Source of the DNA: Ohtaekwangia sp036786105
Lineage (GTDB): Bacteria; Bacteroidota; Bacteroidia; Cytophagales; Cyclobacteriaceae
Direction of reading: 5' to 3'
DNA: 64,000 nucleotides
NCBI RefSeq assembly: GCF_036786105.1
Contig: NZ_DAIQRQ010000003.1
Span: forward strand, 124,001-188,000
Shown here: positions 34,348 through 43,536 of the stretch, piece by piece
Layout: each line of letters begins with the position of its first letter
How positions within the stretch are numbered: position 1 is the first letter of the stretch
The notes under the pieces: model-generated
What the model was told of the DNA's origin: nothing
What the model saw: only the letters and a program-made list of their open reading frames with translations
Database searches by the model: none
Made by a program: the position numbers and the translations under genes

Positions 34348-36558
34348 ATGGATTTCTATCTTATTTTAAAGACTCTTCAGCGCAGACTTTGGGTGTTAAT
34401 TGTTTTCCCGATCATCGCCGTAATATGTGCTGTTATTCTCGTGCTGCGTATGGATAAGGTTTACTCCTCCTATGCTCATCTGGCTACGGGCTTCACAGCA
34501 GATGATGCGGTAAAACTGAATGATGAGTCTTCCAATTCCTATGAAACAAACACACGTTTCACCAACGTGATCGAGTCGATGAACTCACTTCCTGTGTTGA
34601 GCCTGGTTTCATACAAACTGATGTTGCACGACCTGGAAAGCGATATGCCTTACCGCGGGCTTACCGACAAACAAAAAGAGGAACTCAACTTTACACTTAC
34701 ACCTTCCTTTCTCAATAAAGCCAAAGAAATACTCAAGGCGCGTGCTGCAGAGATCAAACCGCTGAATACATCCGATCCTATGGATTATAATTTGTTTGAT
34801 CTGTTGAAAGCGTATGAGTACGACTATGAGTCGCTGTCTGAAAAATTCACGATCAAGCGTTTAACTACTTCTGATTTTATTTCGGTTGATTTCAGTTCTG
34901 AAAATCCTTTCTTGTCGGCAGATGCAGTGAATGCACTGTGCGCGGAGTTTATCCGCTATAACAAAGTGCTGAAAGGTGACCGCTCTTCCGAATCACTTGA
35001 ATTTCTTGAAAGCGTTGTACGCGACAAGAAGCGTATCCTGGATGAGAAGGAAGCGTTGCTGAACGATTACAAGGTAAACAATAACGTTTTCAACTACGGT
35101 GCCGAGAGCGAAAGTAAAATCTCGCAGATCACGGAATATGAACTGAACAAGGAACATGAAGAAAAGAATGTGAATGCTCTTCGCCTGGAAAAAGCAACAC
35201 TGGAAAATAAACTGCAGAACACTACCCAGCTCAATCAGCAGGAAGTGGTTCAGATCAACCAGCGCATCATTGATCTGCGCAGGCGCATCAGCGAGATTAC
35301 CAACACAGGCACCGAGCAGGAGCGTGCCACACTCGGTAAACTGCGCGATGAATTACAACTCGAGATCAGCCGCCTGGATTTCCTGAACGAAGCAAAAGAC
35401 AAAGACGAATCGGCTGATCTGAAAACACAATACGAAGATGTAAAACTGAAACTGCAGATTGCCGAAGCAAACCTGCGGGCAGCAGATCAATCGCTGCGCA
35501 GACTGAAATACGATGTGTCAGGCTTTGCAACCAAAGAAGCGAAGATATCGGAACTTCAACGCGATGTGCAGGTAGCCTCTGAAGAATACCTCGATGCTCA
35601 GGACAAATATAGTGCTGCCAAGAATAAAGCACTGGTGGTAGGAAGCTCCATCCGTCAGATACTGGAAGCACAGCCAGCGCGCGAACCGGAACCATCCAAA
35701 GGCATTCTCATTGTAGCGCTGGCCGGTATAGGAAGCTTTATATTCTGCGTAACCGTATTGTTGCTCATTGAATTTGCCGACATGACTATTCGTATACCCG
35801 TGCGCCTCGAACGACTCACCGGTCTTACTACGATAGGCTCATTGAATCTTATCAAGATCAAAGGATTTGATCTGCGTAAAACATTTAACTCCAAAGCTAC
35901 CGATAAAGAATCGGGAACCTTTGTACACTTCCTGCGCAAGCTTCGTTATGAAGTGCAGAAATCGGATGGAAAAGTTTTCCTCGTATCCAGCACGCAGCCG
36001 CAGGTTGGTAAATCGTTCATGATTATTTGCCTCTCGTATACGCTGAGTCTGGTGAATAAGAAAGTGCTGATCATCGATACGAATTTCAAACGCAACTCGC
36101 TTACCAAACTGTTGTTGCCGATAACAGACAACCGCAGACTGTTAAAGCGCGGTGTAGATGACAAAACATTGTTGCTGAATGGTAAAGATGCCGAAGAAGA
36201 AATGCCGGAAGACAATCACAACATTATATACAAAACCGAATTTAAAGGCGTTGATATTATAGGAAATATAGGCGGAACCGATTCACCTTCGGAGATTCTT
36301 GCCGGACGCGACTTCAAAGAGATGATCGCGAACCTGTCGTTGCAATACGACTATATATTTCTGGAGGGACCGTCTATCAACGAGTATTCTGATTCGAAAG
36401 AGCTGATCGACTATGTAGACAAAGTCATTGCTGTGTTCGATGCCAACACGAATCTTAATCACCTCGATAAAGAGTCAATCAATTACCTCAAATCGATAAA
36501 AGATAAATTGCTGGGCTCTGTATTGAATAAGGTTCAACTCAAAGATCTATCAGTTTAG
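34348..36558 (+). CDS. Wzz/BY-kinase-like polysaccharide chain-length protein with atypical kinase domain
   Basis: The 736-residue protein has an N-terminal membrane helix (about 15-33), a Wzz domain, a long coiled coil (about 220-440), a second helix (about 452-473) and a C-terminal P-loop domain (about 525-736). The Walker A region reads STQPQVGKS (Lys555), and the Walker A' region IIDTNFK (Asp577, with Asn579 where bacterial tyrosine kinases have Asp). The tyrosine-rich tail used for autophosphorylation is missing; the chain ends LNKVQLKDLSV. It probably still sets polymer length as a polysaccharide co-polymerase, but kinase activity is doubtful. It leads an operon with a Wzx flippase, a glycosyltransferase and a Wzy/ligase. 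Confidence 0.85.
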   Translation: MDFYLILKTLQRRLWVLIVFPIIAVICAVILVLRMDKVYSSYAHLATGFTADDAVKLNDESSNSYETNTRFTNVIESMNSLPVLSLVSYKLMLHDLESDMPYRGLTDKQKEELNFTLTPSFLNKAKEILKARAAEIKPLNTSDPMDYNLFDLLKAYEYDYESLSEKFTIKRLTTSDFISVDFSSENPFLSADAVNALCAEFIRYNKVLKGDRSSESLEFLESVVRDKKRILDEKEALLNDYKVNNNVFNYGAESESKISQITEYELNKEHEEKNVNALRLEKATLENKLQNTTQLNQQEVVQINQRIIDLRRRISEITNTGTEQERATLGKLRDELQLEISRLDFLNEAKDKDESADLKTQYEDVKLKLQIAEANLRAADQSLRRLKYDVSGFATKEAKISELQRDVQVASEEYLDAQDKYSAAKNKALVVGSSIRQILEAQPAREPEPSKGILIVALAGIGSFIFCVTVLLLIEFADMTIRIPVRLERLTGLTTIGSLNLIKIKGFDLRKTFNSKATDKESGTFVHFLRKLRYEVQKSDGKVFLVSSTQPQVGKSFMIICLSYTLSLVNKKVLIIDTNFKRNSLTKLLLPITDNRRLLKRGVDDKTLLLNGKDAEEEMPEDNHNIIYKTEFKGVDIIGNIGGTDSPSEILAGRDFKEMIANLSLQYDYIFLEGPSINEYSDSKELIDYVDKVIAVFDANTNLNHLDKESINYLKSIKDKLLGSVLNKVQLKDLSV

Positions 36559-36575
36559 TTACCGGCTAGATAACT

Positions 36576-37916
36576 ATGGGCAAAAACTCGTATTGGCTTA
36601 AGTCTGGTTTTTACTCCATGGGTTACCGGCTATCGGTGCTGATCTTTGGCTTCGGTAGTTTCTATTTCCTTATCCGGTATTTCTCACAGGCGGAGTTTGG
36701 TGCATGGGCATTGTTTATCAGCATTACCACCATCATTGAAATGTCGCGGAACGGATTGATCCAGAATGCTGTGATCAAACTGATCCACACCAGCGATCCG
36801 GATGACGAAGGCAAAATCGTGCTCGCTTCGTTCAGCATAAACATTATATACTCGGCTGTTATTTATGCGTTGCTCGCCGGCTTCTCCGGTGTGCTCAGCA
36901 ACATGTTTCATATACCCGACATCGGCACTATGTTCGTATACTACGGTGTTACAATCTTCTTTCTGATACCGTTCTCGCAGTTCAACTATATTCAACAGGC
37001 CAAGTTCAGCTTTAGCGGTATATTCTGGAGCACGGTATTGCGCCAGGGAAGTTTCTTTATAGCGGTATTGATCATTTGCTTGTTGAAAATAGAGATTTCG
37101 CTGATCGACCTCGTGTTGGTGCAGTCCGCCTGCACGCTGGTGGGGCTTATCTGTGCTTACTTCTGTGCGCGCCGGTTCATTCATATTTCCTATGTGTTGG
37201 ATGGTGCCATTGTAAAGAAAGTACTGGGCTTTGGAAAGTATGTGATGGGCACCAATATATGTTCGCTCGTATTCAAAACAGTAGATCAATTTTCGGTAGG
37301 GTATTTTCTCAGTCCCAACATTGTAGCGTTGTATAACTCTGCCATACGCGTATCCAACCTTATAGAATACCCCAGCACTTCAGTAGCCGAAGTAGTATAT
37401 CCGCAGAGCGCGTTCCGTACCAGTTCCCAAGGCGATGGTGCAGCCAAGTTACTCTACGAAAAATCCGTAGGCCTTACCCTGGCGCTCACACTGCCTGTGG
37501 TGATTGGAACGTTAGTGTTTGCCGATCTGATCATTTATGTTATAGCAGGTCCATCATATCATGAAGCAGCAACCATTCTGCGCATTACCATTCTGTATGG
37601 AATATTTACTCCCTTCAACCGGCAGTTCGGTACTGTGATGGATTCATCCGGAAGGCCGCAGCTCAACTTTGCGCTCATGCTGGCCAGCGTGTTTATAAAC
37701 ATTGCCAGCAACTATATATTTATACAACAGTTCGGTATGATAGGAGCGGCCTATGGCACACTGCTCTCGTATGTTATTGTTTTTCTGGTTGGCAACACCA
37801 TGCTTACGCGCATCTTCGGCATTGAGATGCAGCAGATATTCCATTACATGTTTCATTACTACGGCGTGGCATTTCAGTTCATTCAGAAGAAATTAAAAAC
37901 CAGGTTACAGGGATGA
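36576..37916 (+). CDS. Wzx-type polysaccharide flippase (MOP/MATE superfamily)
   Basis: This 446-residue integral membrane protein has about 12-14 hydrophobic helices and the layout of lipopolysaccharide or exopolysaccharide flippases. Its N terminus (FYSMGYRLSVLIFGFGSFYFLIRYFSQAEFG) is typical of this branch. It moves undecaprenyl-linked repeat units across the inner membrane. It starts 17 bp after the Wzz-like gene; its stop overlaps the start of the next glycosyltransferase by 4 bp (ATGA), showing tight coupling. Confidence 0.9.
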   Translation: MGKNSYWLKSGFYSMGYRLSVLIFGFGSFYFLIRYFSQAEFGAWALFISITTIIEMSRNGLIQNAVIKLIHTSDPDDEGKIVLASFSINIIYSAVIYALLAGFSGVLSNMFHIPDIGTMFVYYGVTIFFLIPFSQFNYIQQAKFSFSGIFWSTVLRQGSFFIAVLIICLLKIEISLIDLVLVQSACTLVGLICAYFCARRFIHISYVLDGAIVKKVLGFGKYVMGTNICSLVFKTVDQFSVGYFLSPNIVALYNSAIRVSNLIEYPSTSVAEVVYPQSAFRTSSQGDGAAKLLYEKSVGLTLALTLPVVIGTLVFADLIIYVIAGPSYHEAATILRITILYGIFTPFNRQFGTVMDSSGRPQLNFALMLASVFINIASNYIFIQQFGMIGAAYGTLLSYVIVFLVGNTMLTRIFGIEMQQIFHYMFHYYGVAFQFIQKKLKTRLQG

Positions 37917-39136
37917 GAGAAGAAACCGATATCGTTATGCTGGCACTGGCGCGTTGGGATGGTCCGTATGCATCCACGGCATTTTCGTTGGCGAAAGAGC
38001 TCTCCCGCAAGAACCGCGTCTTTTATATCGACAATCCCTTTACCCTGAAAGATGTAGCGGTTAATCTGCATCATCACCAGATACAGTCGCGCATTACACC
38101 GCTGCTTACCGGCCGTCATGTTGGGCGACAGATCTATACTGATAATGCAAACCTGATCAACATACGCCCCAAGGCGGTGATCCCTATCAACTTTTTTCCG
38201 TATGGTAAATTATATAGTTACCTCTCAAAGGTAAACAACCATGTAGTAAACCAGGCACTGCGCAGGACGATAAAAGAGTATGGAATAGAACGATTTATCT
38301 TCATTAACTCGTTCAATCCTTTTTACCTGCAGGATGTAAAAGAATTCAATCCTGAGCTTACGGTATATCATTGCGTGGATAATATAGCCGAGTCGAAATA
38401 TATAGGCAAGCATGGCAAATCTCTGGAAGAAGATGCCATGCGTCAGTATGATGTTACCATCACTACTTCGAAGAAACTATACGAGATGGCTTCGCAGTAT
38501 ACCCGGAATGTTTTCTGCCTGCCGAATGCAGCCGATTTCAATCACTTTCAAAAAGCGATATACGAGCCGTTTTTGCGGCCAAATGAGCTTGACGGACTGG
38601 AGTCTAAGAAAATAATTGGCTATATTGGTCATGTAGATTTCAGGATAGATTACGAATTACTGAACAAGCTCACCCGCGCGCACGCTGATAAGATTATCCT
38701 GATAGTAGGGCCGGAGCATGAGGCTGACAAGGAAAAACTGGAACGGTTGCCCAATGTTATCTCTACAGGGAAAAAGCCTTTTGAAGAACTGCCGGCATAC
38801 TTGAAATTTATAGACTGTGCGATCATTCCGTTTTTACGGAACAACCTGACAGCAAGTATCTATCCGCTAAAACTGAATGAATACCTGGCGGCAGGAAAGC
38901 CCATTGTTACTACAGGCTTTTCGCCAGACCTGGAAGATTTTGGAAATACCATACGAATTGAAAACTCACCCGATGGTTTTATTCGCGGTGTGCAGGAAGA
39001 GATTCTAACCGACTCTGCCCAGAAGAAAGAACAACGCATGCAGGTGGCAGCCCACAACACGTGGACGGCAAGAGTAGAATCTTTCTGGGAAATGGTTTCA
39101 CCTTATTTGAAAAACGGACAACCTGTATATGGCTAA
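37913..39136 (+). CDS. Glycosyltransferase (GT-B fold, GT4-like)
   Basis: The 407-residue enzyme has a GT-B two-domain arrangement. The N-terminal domain contains LALARWDGPYASTAFSLAKEL. The C-terminal nucleotide-sugar domain starts near IIGYIGHVDFRIDYELL and contains GPEHEADKEKLERLPNVISTGKKPFEELPAYL and the family signature YPLKLNEYLAAGKPIVTT. It is cytosolic and would add one sugar to the lipid-linked repeat. It overlaps the flippase gene by 4 bp and the following small ORF by 8 bp. Confidence 0.88.
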   Translation: MREETDIVMLALARWDGPYASTAFSLAKELSRKNRVFYIDNPFTLKDVAVNLHHHQIQSRITPLLTGRHVGRQIYTDNANLINIRPKAVIPINFFPYGKLYSYLSKVNNHVVNQALRRTIKEYGIERFIFINSFNPFYLQDVKEFNPELTVYHCVDNIAESKYIGKHGKSLEEDAMRQYDVTITTSKKLYEMASQYTRNVFCLPNAADFNHFQKAIYEPFLRPNELDGLESKKIIGYIGHVDFRIDYELLNKLTRAHADKIILIVGPEHEADKEKLERLPNVISTGKKPFEELPAYLKFIDCAIIPFLRNNLTASIYPLKLNEYLAAGKPIVTTGFSPDLEDFGNTIRIENSPDGFIRGVQEEILTDSAQKKEQRMQVAAHNTWTARVESFWEMVSPYLKNGQPVYG

Positions 39137-39233
39137 ATATAAAATTCCATTTCATCATCAGGCCATGGAGTGGGTGCTTATCGCCATGAGCATTGCCGTA
39201 TGTGCAATTTTCTTTTTCATGATAGTATTTTAA
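39129..39233 (+). CDS. 34-residue single-span membrane peptide
   Basis: An ATG inside the last codons of the glycosyltransferase gene (8-bp overlap) opens a 34-codon frame ending in TAA at 39231-39233. The peptide has a polar start (MAKYKIPFHHQ), then a hydrophobic helix (WVLIAMSIAVCAIFFFMIVF) that could span the membrane once. The following Wzy-type gene starts 3 bp later. Its fit between two operon genes with overlap and tight spacing suggests a real small protein, perhaps helping the polymerase. No named family is recognised. Confidence 0.55.
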   Translation: MAKYKIPFHHQAMEWVLIAMSIAVCAIFFFMIVF

Positions 39234-39235
39234 AC

Positions 39236-40756
39236 GTGCAGGAGAAGAAAGACTATATATTGGATTTTACGGCAGACCAGCCCGAGGATGGCAAGAGTAT
39301 ATTTTCTCTTTCCGGCCCTGGTAAAGGTAAGAGTCTGCTGCGATCGCCTCTGCTTTATATTGTGCTGCTGTTTACCTCTGTGGGAATGGCGTTTGCCTTT
39401 TCGTGGTTCGGACCGGTATTCGGCTTTATCTGTATCGGGCTTATAGTAGGTATACCGGCCGTGCTCTACTCGGTGGTAAACCTGAAATTCGGCATTGTTG
39501 TACTTTTCATCATCTCATTTTTCCTGCAGGGATTCAACCGCTTTGCCGCAGGTATACCGTTGGGTATTGTACTTGATGTGTTCCTGGTAATTATGCTCAT
39601 CGGGCTGCTGGTGCGAAAATGGCAGGCTGGCGATTATACATTAGCCAGCAATCCCATCAGCATTGTAGTGTGGGCATGGATTATCTTCAACGTACTGGAG
39701 TTCTTCAACCCGATTGCCAATACACAAGCCTGGATCTTTGTGATTCGCGGTATAGCCATCCTTATGATCTTCTACTTCATTATTCTGTATGCTATAGATG
39801 GTGTAGGCTTCTTCAAAGTGCTGATCAATATATGGATTGTATTATCACTGATTGGCGGACTCTACGGCCTGTTCCAGGAATTTCACGGGATGATGCCGTT
39901 TGAAAAAGCCTGGGTAGCAGCGGATGACTTCCGGTATAAATTGATCTTCAACTGGGGCCGCTATCGTATCTTCTCGTTCTTTAACGATCCTACGGTATAT
40001 GGTGTACTGATGTCGTTCTCGGCATTGTTCTGTATCACACTACTCACCGGGCCGTTTAAGTTTCTTTACAAGGTATTTCTGGCCTTCAGTGCTGCGGTTA
40101 TGGGCCTTGCCATGATCTATGCCGGAACGCGCACGGCGTATGCCATGCTGCCGGCCGGATTTATATTCTATGCATTACTCACATTCCAGACACGAACGCT
40201 GGCCTTTGCAGCGTTTGGATTAGCGGTGGGAGCGTTCGTTATATTTTCAGGTATACGAAGCCTCGGACCTTTTCTGAGCACAAACAGCCTGGAGCGTATA
40301 CGTTCTGCATTCAAGCCGAGTGAAGACCCATCGTTCCAGGTACGCGAGCGAAGCCAGGCATTCATCAAGCCTTTTATTCAGTCGCATCCGTTTGGGGCTG
40401 GGCTGGGCAGTATCGGTATATGGGGGCAACGTTTTTCGCCCGGATCGATGCTGGCCGATTTTGCTCCCGACAGTGGTTATGTCCGGGTAGCGGTAGAGCT
40501 GGGTTGGGTTGGGCTGCTGTTGTATTGCGTGTTCTTTATTGTGATTTTGATAGTGGGTATACGAAATTATTACCGAACGCGATCGCCCGAGTTAAGAGCC
40601 TATATGGCTGCACTGGTGGCAGTAGTGTTTAGCCTGGTGATTGGTAATTATCCGCAGCAGGTATTGATACAGGTGCCCACTATATTGATCTTTTATGCCA
40701 TCATGGCGATGCTGGTGCGTCTCCGTGAAATTGACGAAGCAACTTACAAAGAATAA
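39236..40756 (+). CDS. O-antigen polymerase/ligase family protein (Wzy/WaaL-like)
   Basis: The 506-residue protein (from GTG 39236) has about 12-13 transmembrane helices and the Wzy_C/O-antigen ligase layout. A large periplasmic loop (about 355-420) contains SNPSE-type region with RIRSAFKPSEDPSFQVRERS followed by HPFGAGLGSIG and DSGYVRVAVELGWVG, typical of the family. It polymerises lipid-linked repeats in the periplasm or joins them to an acceptor. A longer reading from 39170 covers the small upstream ORF in another frame, so the GTG start directly after that ORF is preferred. The N terminus (QEKKDYILDFTADQ) is cytoplasmic. Confidence 0.87.
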   Translation: MQEKKDYILDFTADQPEDGKSIFSLSGPGKGKSLLRSPLLYIVLLFTSVGMAFAFSWFGPVFGFICIGLIVGIPAVLYSVVNLKFGIVVLFIISFFLQGFNRFAAGIPLGIVLDVFLVIMLIGLLVRKWQAGDYTLASNPISIVVWAWIIFNVLEFFNPIANTQAWIFVIRGIAILMIFYFIILYAIDGVGFFKVLINIWIVLSLIGGLYGLFQEFHGMMPFEKAWVAADDFRYKLIFNWGRYRIFSFFNDPTVYGVLMSFSALFCITLLTGPFKFLYKVFLAFSAAVMGLAMIYAGTRTAYAMLPAGFIFYALLTFQTRTLAFAAFGLAVGAFVIFSGIRSLGPFLSTNSLERIRSAFKPSEDPSFQVRERSQAFIKPFIQSHPFGAGLGSIGIWGQRFSPGSMLADFAPDSGYVRVAVELGWVGLLLYCVFFIVILIVGIRNYYRTRSPELRAYMAALVAVVFSLVIGNYPQQVLIQVPTILIFYAIMAMLVRLREIDEATYKE

Positions 40757-40761
40757 CCCAT

Positions 40762-41505
40762 ATGAAAATTTTTACAATCTTCCTCTTTACCTTTGCACCA
40801 TTGGCAATGATTGCCCAGACGGTGGATTACAACAAAGTAATTATACCGGATCGGATTACAAATGTATCGTTTGATGAGCGCCTGGTGCAACTGGCCTGGC
40901 GAAACCACCCCTCTGTAAAAGTAGCACAGCAGAATGTTGAGATTGCTGAAACAGAACGCTCCATGGCCAAGTGGTCGTGGCTCGACAATATCTATGGCGT
41001 AGGAAACCTAAACGAATTTACAGTAGCGCCTGCATCGCACGAGCGCTCCATCTACTATCCGCGCTATAACTTTGGTGTACGTGTTTCCCTGGGAGATTTT
41101 GTGCAGATGCCAAAGAAAACCAAGCTGGCTACTTACCGCATGGTGAATGCCAACCACGTAGTGAATGGACAAAAGCTGTCTATACGCGAAGAAGTATTGC
41201 AAAGTGTAGAGCGTATGAAGGAGAATTACAAAATCATAAAGCTGCGCCAGTTTGTGAAGGAAGAATATTACCAGATGTATAAAGAAGCTGAGAAGAAATT
41301 CCAGACCAACGAAATTAACCTTGAGCGTTTAAGAGCTGCCTTGCAGGTATACTATAGCCGCTCGGAAGATCTGATTCAGGCACAATCAGAATTTAACCAG
41401 GAGAAACTGAATCTCGAAGGATTTACCGGTGTGCGTCTGGAAGAGATTGAAGGATATACCGAATTTTTGGCACGCCTTGATGAAGAGGCGAAGCAGGATT
41501 TTTAA
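40762..41505 (+). CDS. Half-size TolC/OEP-like protein
   Basis: The 247-residue protein has a signal peptide (MKIFTIFLFTFAPLAMIAQ) and the helical pattern of an outer-membrane efflux protein: FDERLVQLAWRNHPSVKVAQQNVEIAETERSMAK, a strand-rich middle (YYPRYNFGVRVSLGDFVQMPKK), and long amphipathic helices to the end. Full TolC family proteins have two such repeats in about 430-480 residues, so this is one. It lies 5 bp after the Wzy/ligase gene, inside the polysaccharide operon that has no Wza-type exporter gene in view. It might form a hexameric exit channel (inference). Confidence 0.72.
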   Translation: MKIFTIFLFTFAPLAMIAQTVDYNKVIIPDRITNVSFDERLVQLAWRNHPSVKVAQQNVEIAETERSMAKWSWLDNIYGVGNLNEFTVAPASHERSIYYPRYNFGVRVSLGDFVQMPKKTKLATYRMVNANHVVNGQKLSIREEVLQSVERMKENYKIIKLRQFVKEEYYQMYKEAEKKFQTNEINLERLRAALQVYYSRSEDLIQAQSEFNQEKLNLEGFTGVRLEEIEGYTEFLARLDEEAKQDF

Positions 41506-41531
41506 GGGAGAACAGCGGGGGAGATTCAGGC

Positions 41532-42719
41532 ATGCTTCAGTTTTTAAAAAACCTTCCTGAGAAACTAACCAGGGTAACGTCAGGCGGAAAGGTTATCAGG
41601 GAGATTGACGGGCTTCGGTTCCTGGCTATATTTCCGGTGGTGGTGCAGCACTTGAGCGAACGCTACGAACGGTATACATCTACGCAATTTACACCTGGCA
41701 ACGAGTTTGCGTTTACGCACTTTGTTACCAACCGCGGTTTTATAGGGGTATATATATTCTTTGTTATCAGTGGATTTATACTGGGATTGCCGTTCGCATC
41801 CTACTGCCTGTACGGTGGCCGGAAAATAGAATTGAAGAGCTACTACTGGCGCAGGGTTACGCGCCTTGAACCTCCTTACATTCTGGTAATGACAATCTTT
41901 GCCATTGCGGTTGTATTTATGGGATTCTATACCTTCCGCGATATCATACCGCATTACTTTGCGAGTATATTTTACCTGCACAATATTATATACAAGGGCT
42001 GGACGTTCATTAACCCTCCGGTATGGACGCTGGAAATTGAAGTGCAGTTCTATGTACTGGCGCCTTTCCTGGCATTGTTGTTCTTCAAACCCAGGTCGCC
42101 CGCAGTGCGCAGAGCGTTGCTGTTGGGATTTATACTGATAATAATGTTGCTGCAGCAGCACTATTGCATTCTGCATCAGTTTACCAAGCTTACTATTCTG
42201 GGCCACCTGCAGTACTTCCTCATCGGGTTTATCTTTGCCGACCTATACCTTACCGAATGGAAAGAGGGCATCAGGAAACATACTGTATTTAATTATATCG
42301 CTATTGTCAGTTTTATCGTGATGATTGTAACGTGGAGCTGGAATCACGAGCTGATCAACCGCATCGGGTTTATTGTCGCGTTGTTTGTGCTGTTCTACTC
42401 AGTCTTTAAATCAACCTGGCTGAACCGGTTCTTTACCTTGCCATGGATCACCGCCATAGGAGGGATGTGCTATACTATATATTTATTGCACCTGCCCTTT
42501 ATAGAATTCTTTGTACGCGTTACCAAGAATATTGTGGTTACACATTCGTTCACCATCAACTATTTAGTGCAGTTGTTGTTGATTACGCCATTCCTGCTGG
42601 CTGTCAGCATAGGGTTTTTCCTGCTGATCGAAAAGCCATGTATGTATAAGGACTGGCCGCAGCGACTGAAGAAAAGTATACAGAGCCGATTTGCATCGGT
42701 AAAACAGGAAGAAGCTTAG
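41532..42719 (+). CDS. Acyltransferase 3 family membrane protein
   Basis: The 395-residue protein begins with the family signature REIDGLRFLAIFPVVVQHLSERY, followed by RGFIGVYIFFVISGFILG and YYWRRVTRLEPPYI, and about ten membrane helices. Acyltransferase 3 enzymes O-acetylate or acylate sugars of surface polysaccharide using a donor from the cytoplasm. The proposed catalytic His (VVQHL) is present. Located 26 bp after the TolC-like gene, it is the last gene of the operon and would decorate its product. Confidence 0.88.
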   Translation: MLQFLKNLPEKLTRVTSGGKVIREIDGLRFLAIFPVVVQHLSERYERYTSTQFTPGNEFAFTHFVTNRGFIGVYIFFVISGFILGLPFASYCLYGGRKIELKSYYWRRVTRLEPPYILVMTIFAIAVVFMGFYTFRDIIPHYFASIFYLHNIIYKGWTFINPPVWTLEIEVQFYVLAPFLALLFFKPRSPAVRRALLLGFILIIMLLQQHYCILHQFTKLTILGHLQYFLIGFIFADLYLTEWKEGIRKHTVFNYIAIVSFIVMIVTWSWNHELINRIGFIVALFVLFYSVFKSTWLNRFFTLPWITAIGGMCYTIYLLHLPFIEFFVRVTKNIVVTHSFTINYLVQLLLITPFLLAVSIGFFLLIEKPCMYKDWPQRLKKSIQSRFASVKQEEA

Positions 42720-42726
42720 CGATGCG

Positions 42727-43536
42727 CTAAGCTGGCTTCCTGCCGATAACCTGAATAGCGTTTCCGGTATTGCGCGGGAAATAGAGGAAACGATCGAGGT
42801 GCACCAGCGCCTTGCATAAAGGCAGGCACAGAAGCTGCACAATAGAACCTCCCTTTTTACTTAGGAAGCCAATCTCCCAGCCAATGCGCGATAGCATGCC
42901 GTCAGTATAGGAAGCATGTTCAATGGTGAAGCCTTCTTCTATAAAGCGCTGCTTCAATCCTTCCAGATCGTATACCTGCCCAACGTGCTCATGATCCAGC
43001 CATTCCTGGTGATCTTCGAAGAGGCTTTCGGGCAGCAGCGTGTGCTGTTTAATGTTGGGTATTTTTACCAGGAGATATCCGCCCGGCTTAAGCTTGGCAT
43101 AACAATCTTTAAAGGGCATTTGCTCTTTGTGGATGTGTTCAAATACATCTACAGCAAACACAAAATCATACGCCTCATTGTCGGGAAGTTTTTCAATCAG
43201 CTCGGGGAACACTTCAACATTTTTAAAATTAAGCTGCTTCACCACCTGCCGCAGTTTGTGAACGCGTTCCGGTAAAATTTCAATAGCCGTGAACTGAGCT
43301 TGTGGCATTTTTTCCGCCATCATAAATGTAAACTCTCCGAGGCCGGCACCGAGGTCTATAATCCTTTTGAAAGATGATAAAGGCAAGGTGCGTAACAATC
43401 GGATAAACACGCGCGACCGGGCATAGTTGCCGACATTCGTGTAGCCGAAGACATTGTAAACCATTTTCGAGACAATAGGAGCTCGATTCATTCGATCGCT
43501 CGAAACGTACTGGGTTCTTCCGTAAGTGAAATTCAT
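42727..43536 (-). CDS. Class I SAM-dependent methyltransferase
   Basis: The 269-residue protein contains a SAM-binding Rossmann fold: motif I IIDLGAGLGEFTF, the acidic end of strand 2 in FTAIEILP, and FVFAVDVFEHIHKE, with LKPGGYLLVKIPN after strand 5. It looks like methyltransferases found in glycan clusters. A short hydrophobic segment near residues 226-240 may associate with the membrane. It is convergent with the acyltransferase operon (7-bp gap), so it may modify the same polymer. Substrate unknown. Confidence 0.85.
   Translation of the reverse strand: MNFTYGRTQYVSSDRMNRAPIVSKMVYNVFGYTNVGNYARSRVFIRLLRTLPLSSFKRIIDLGAGLGEFTFMMAEKMPQAQFTAIEILPERVHKLRQVVKQLNFKNVEVFPELIEKLPDNEAYDFVFAVDVFEHIHKEQMPFKDCYAKLKPGGYLLVKIPNIKQHTLLPESLFEDHQEWLDHEHVGQVYDLEGLKQRFIEEGFTIEHASYTDGMLSRIGWEIGFLSKKGGSIVQLLCLPLCKALVHLDRFLYFPRNTGNAIQVIGRKPA

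Noticed and set aside
39170..39235. Upstream start of the Wzy-type protein at 39170
   Set aside because: The added residues do not look like the family's N terminus and the segment is better explained by the 34-residue peptide in another frame.
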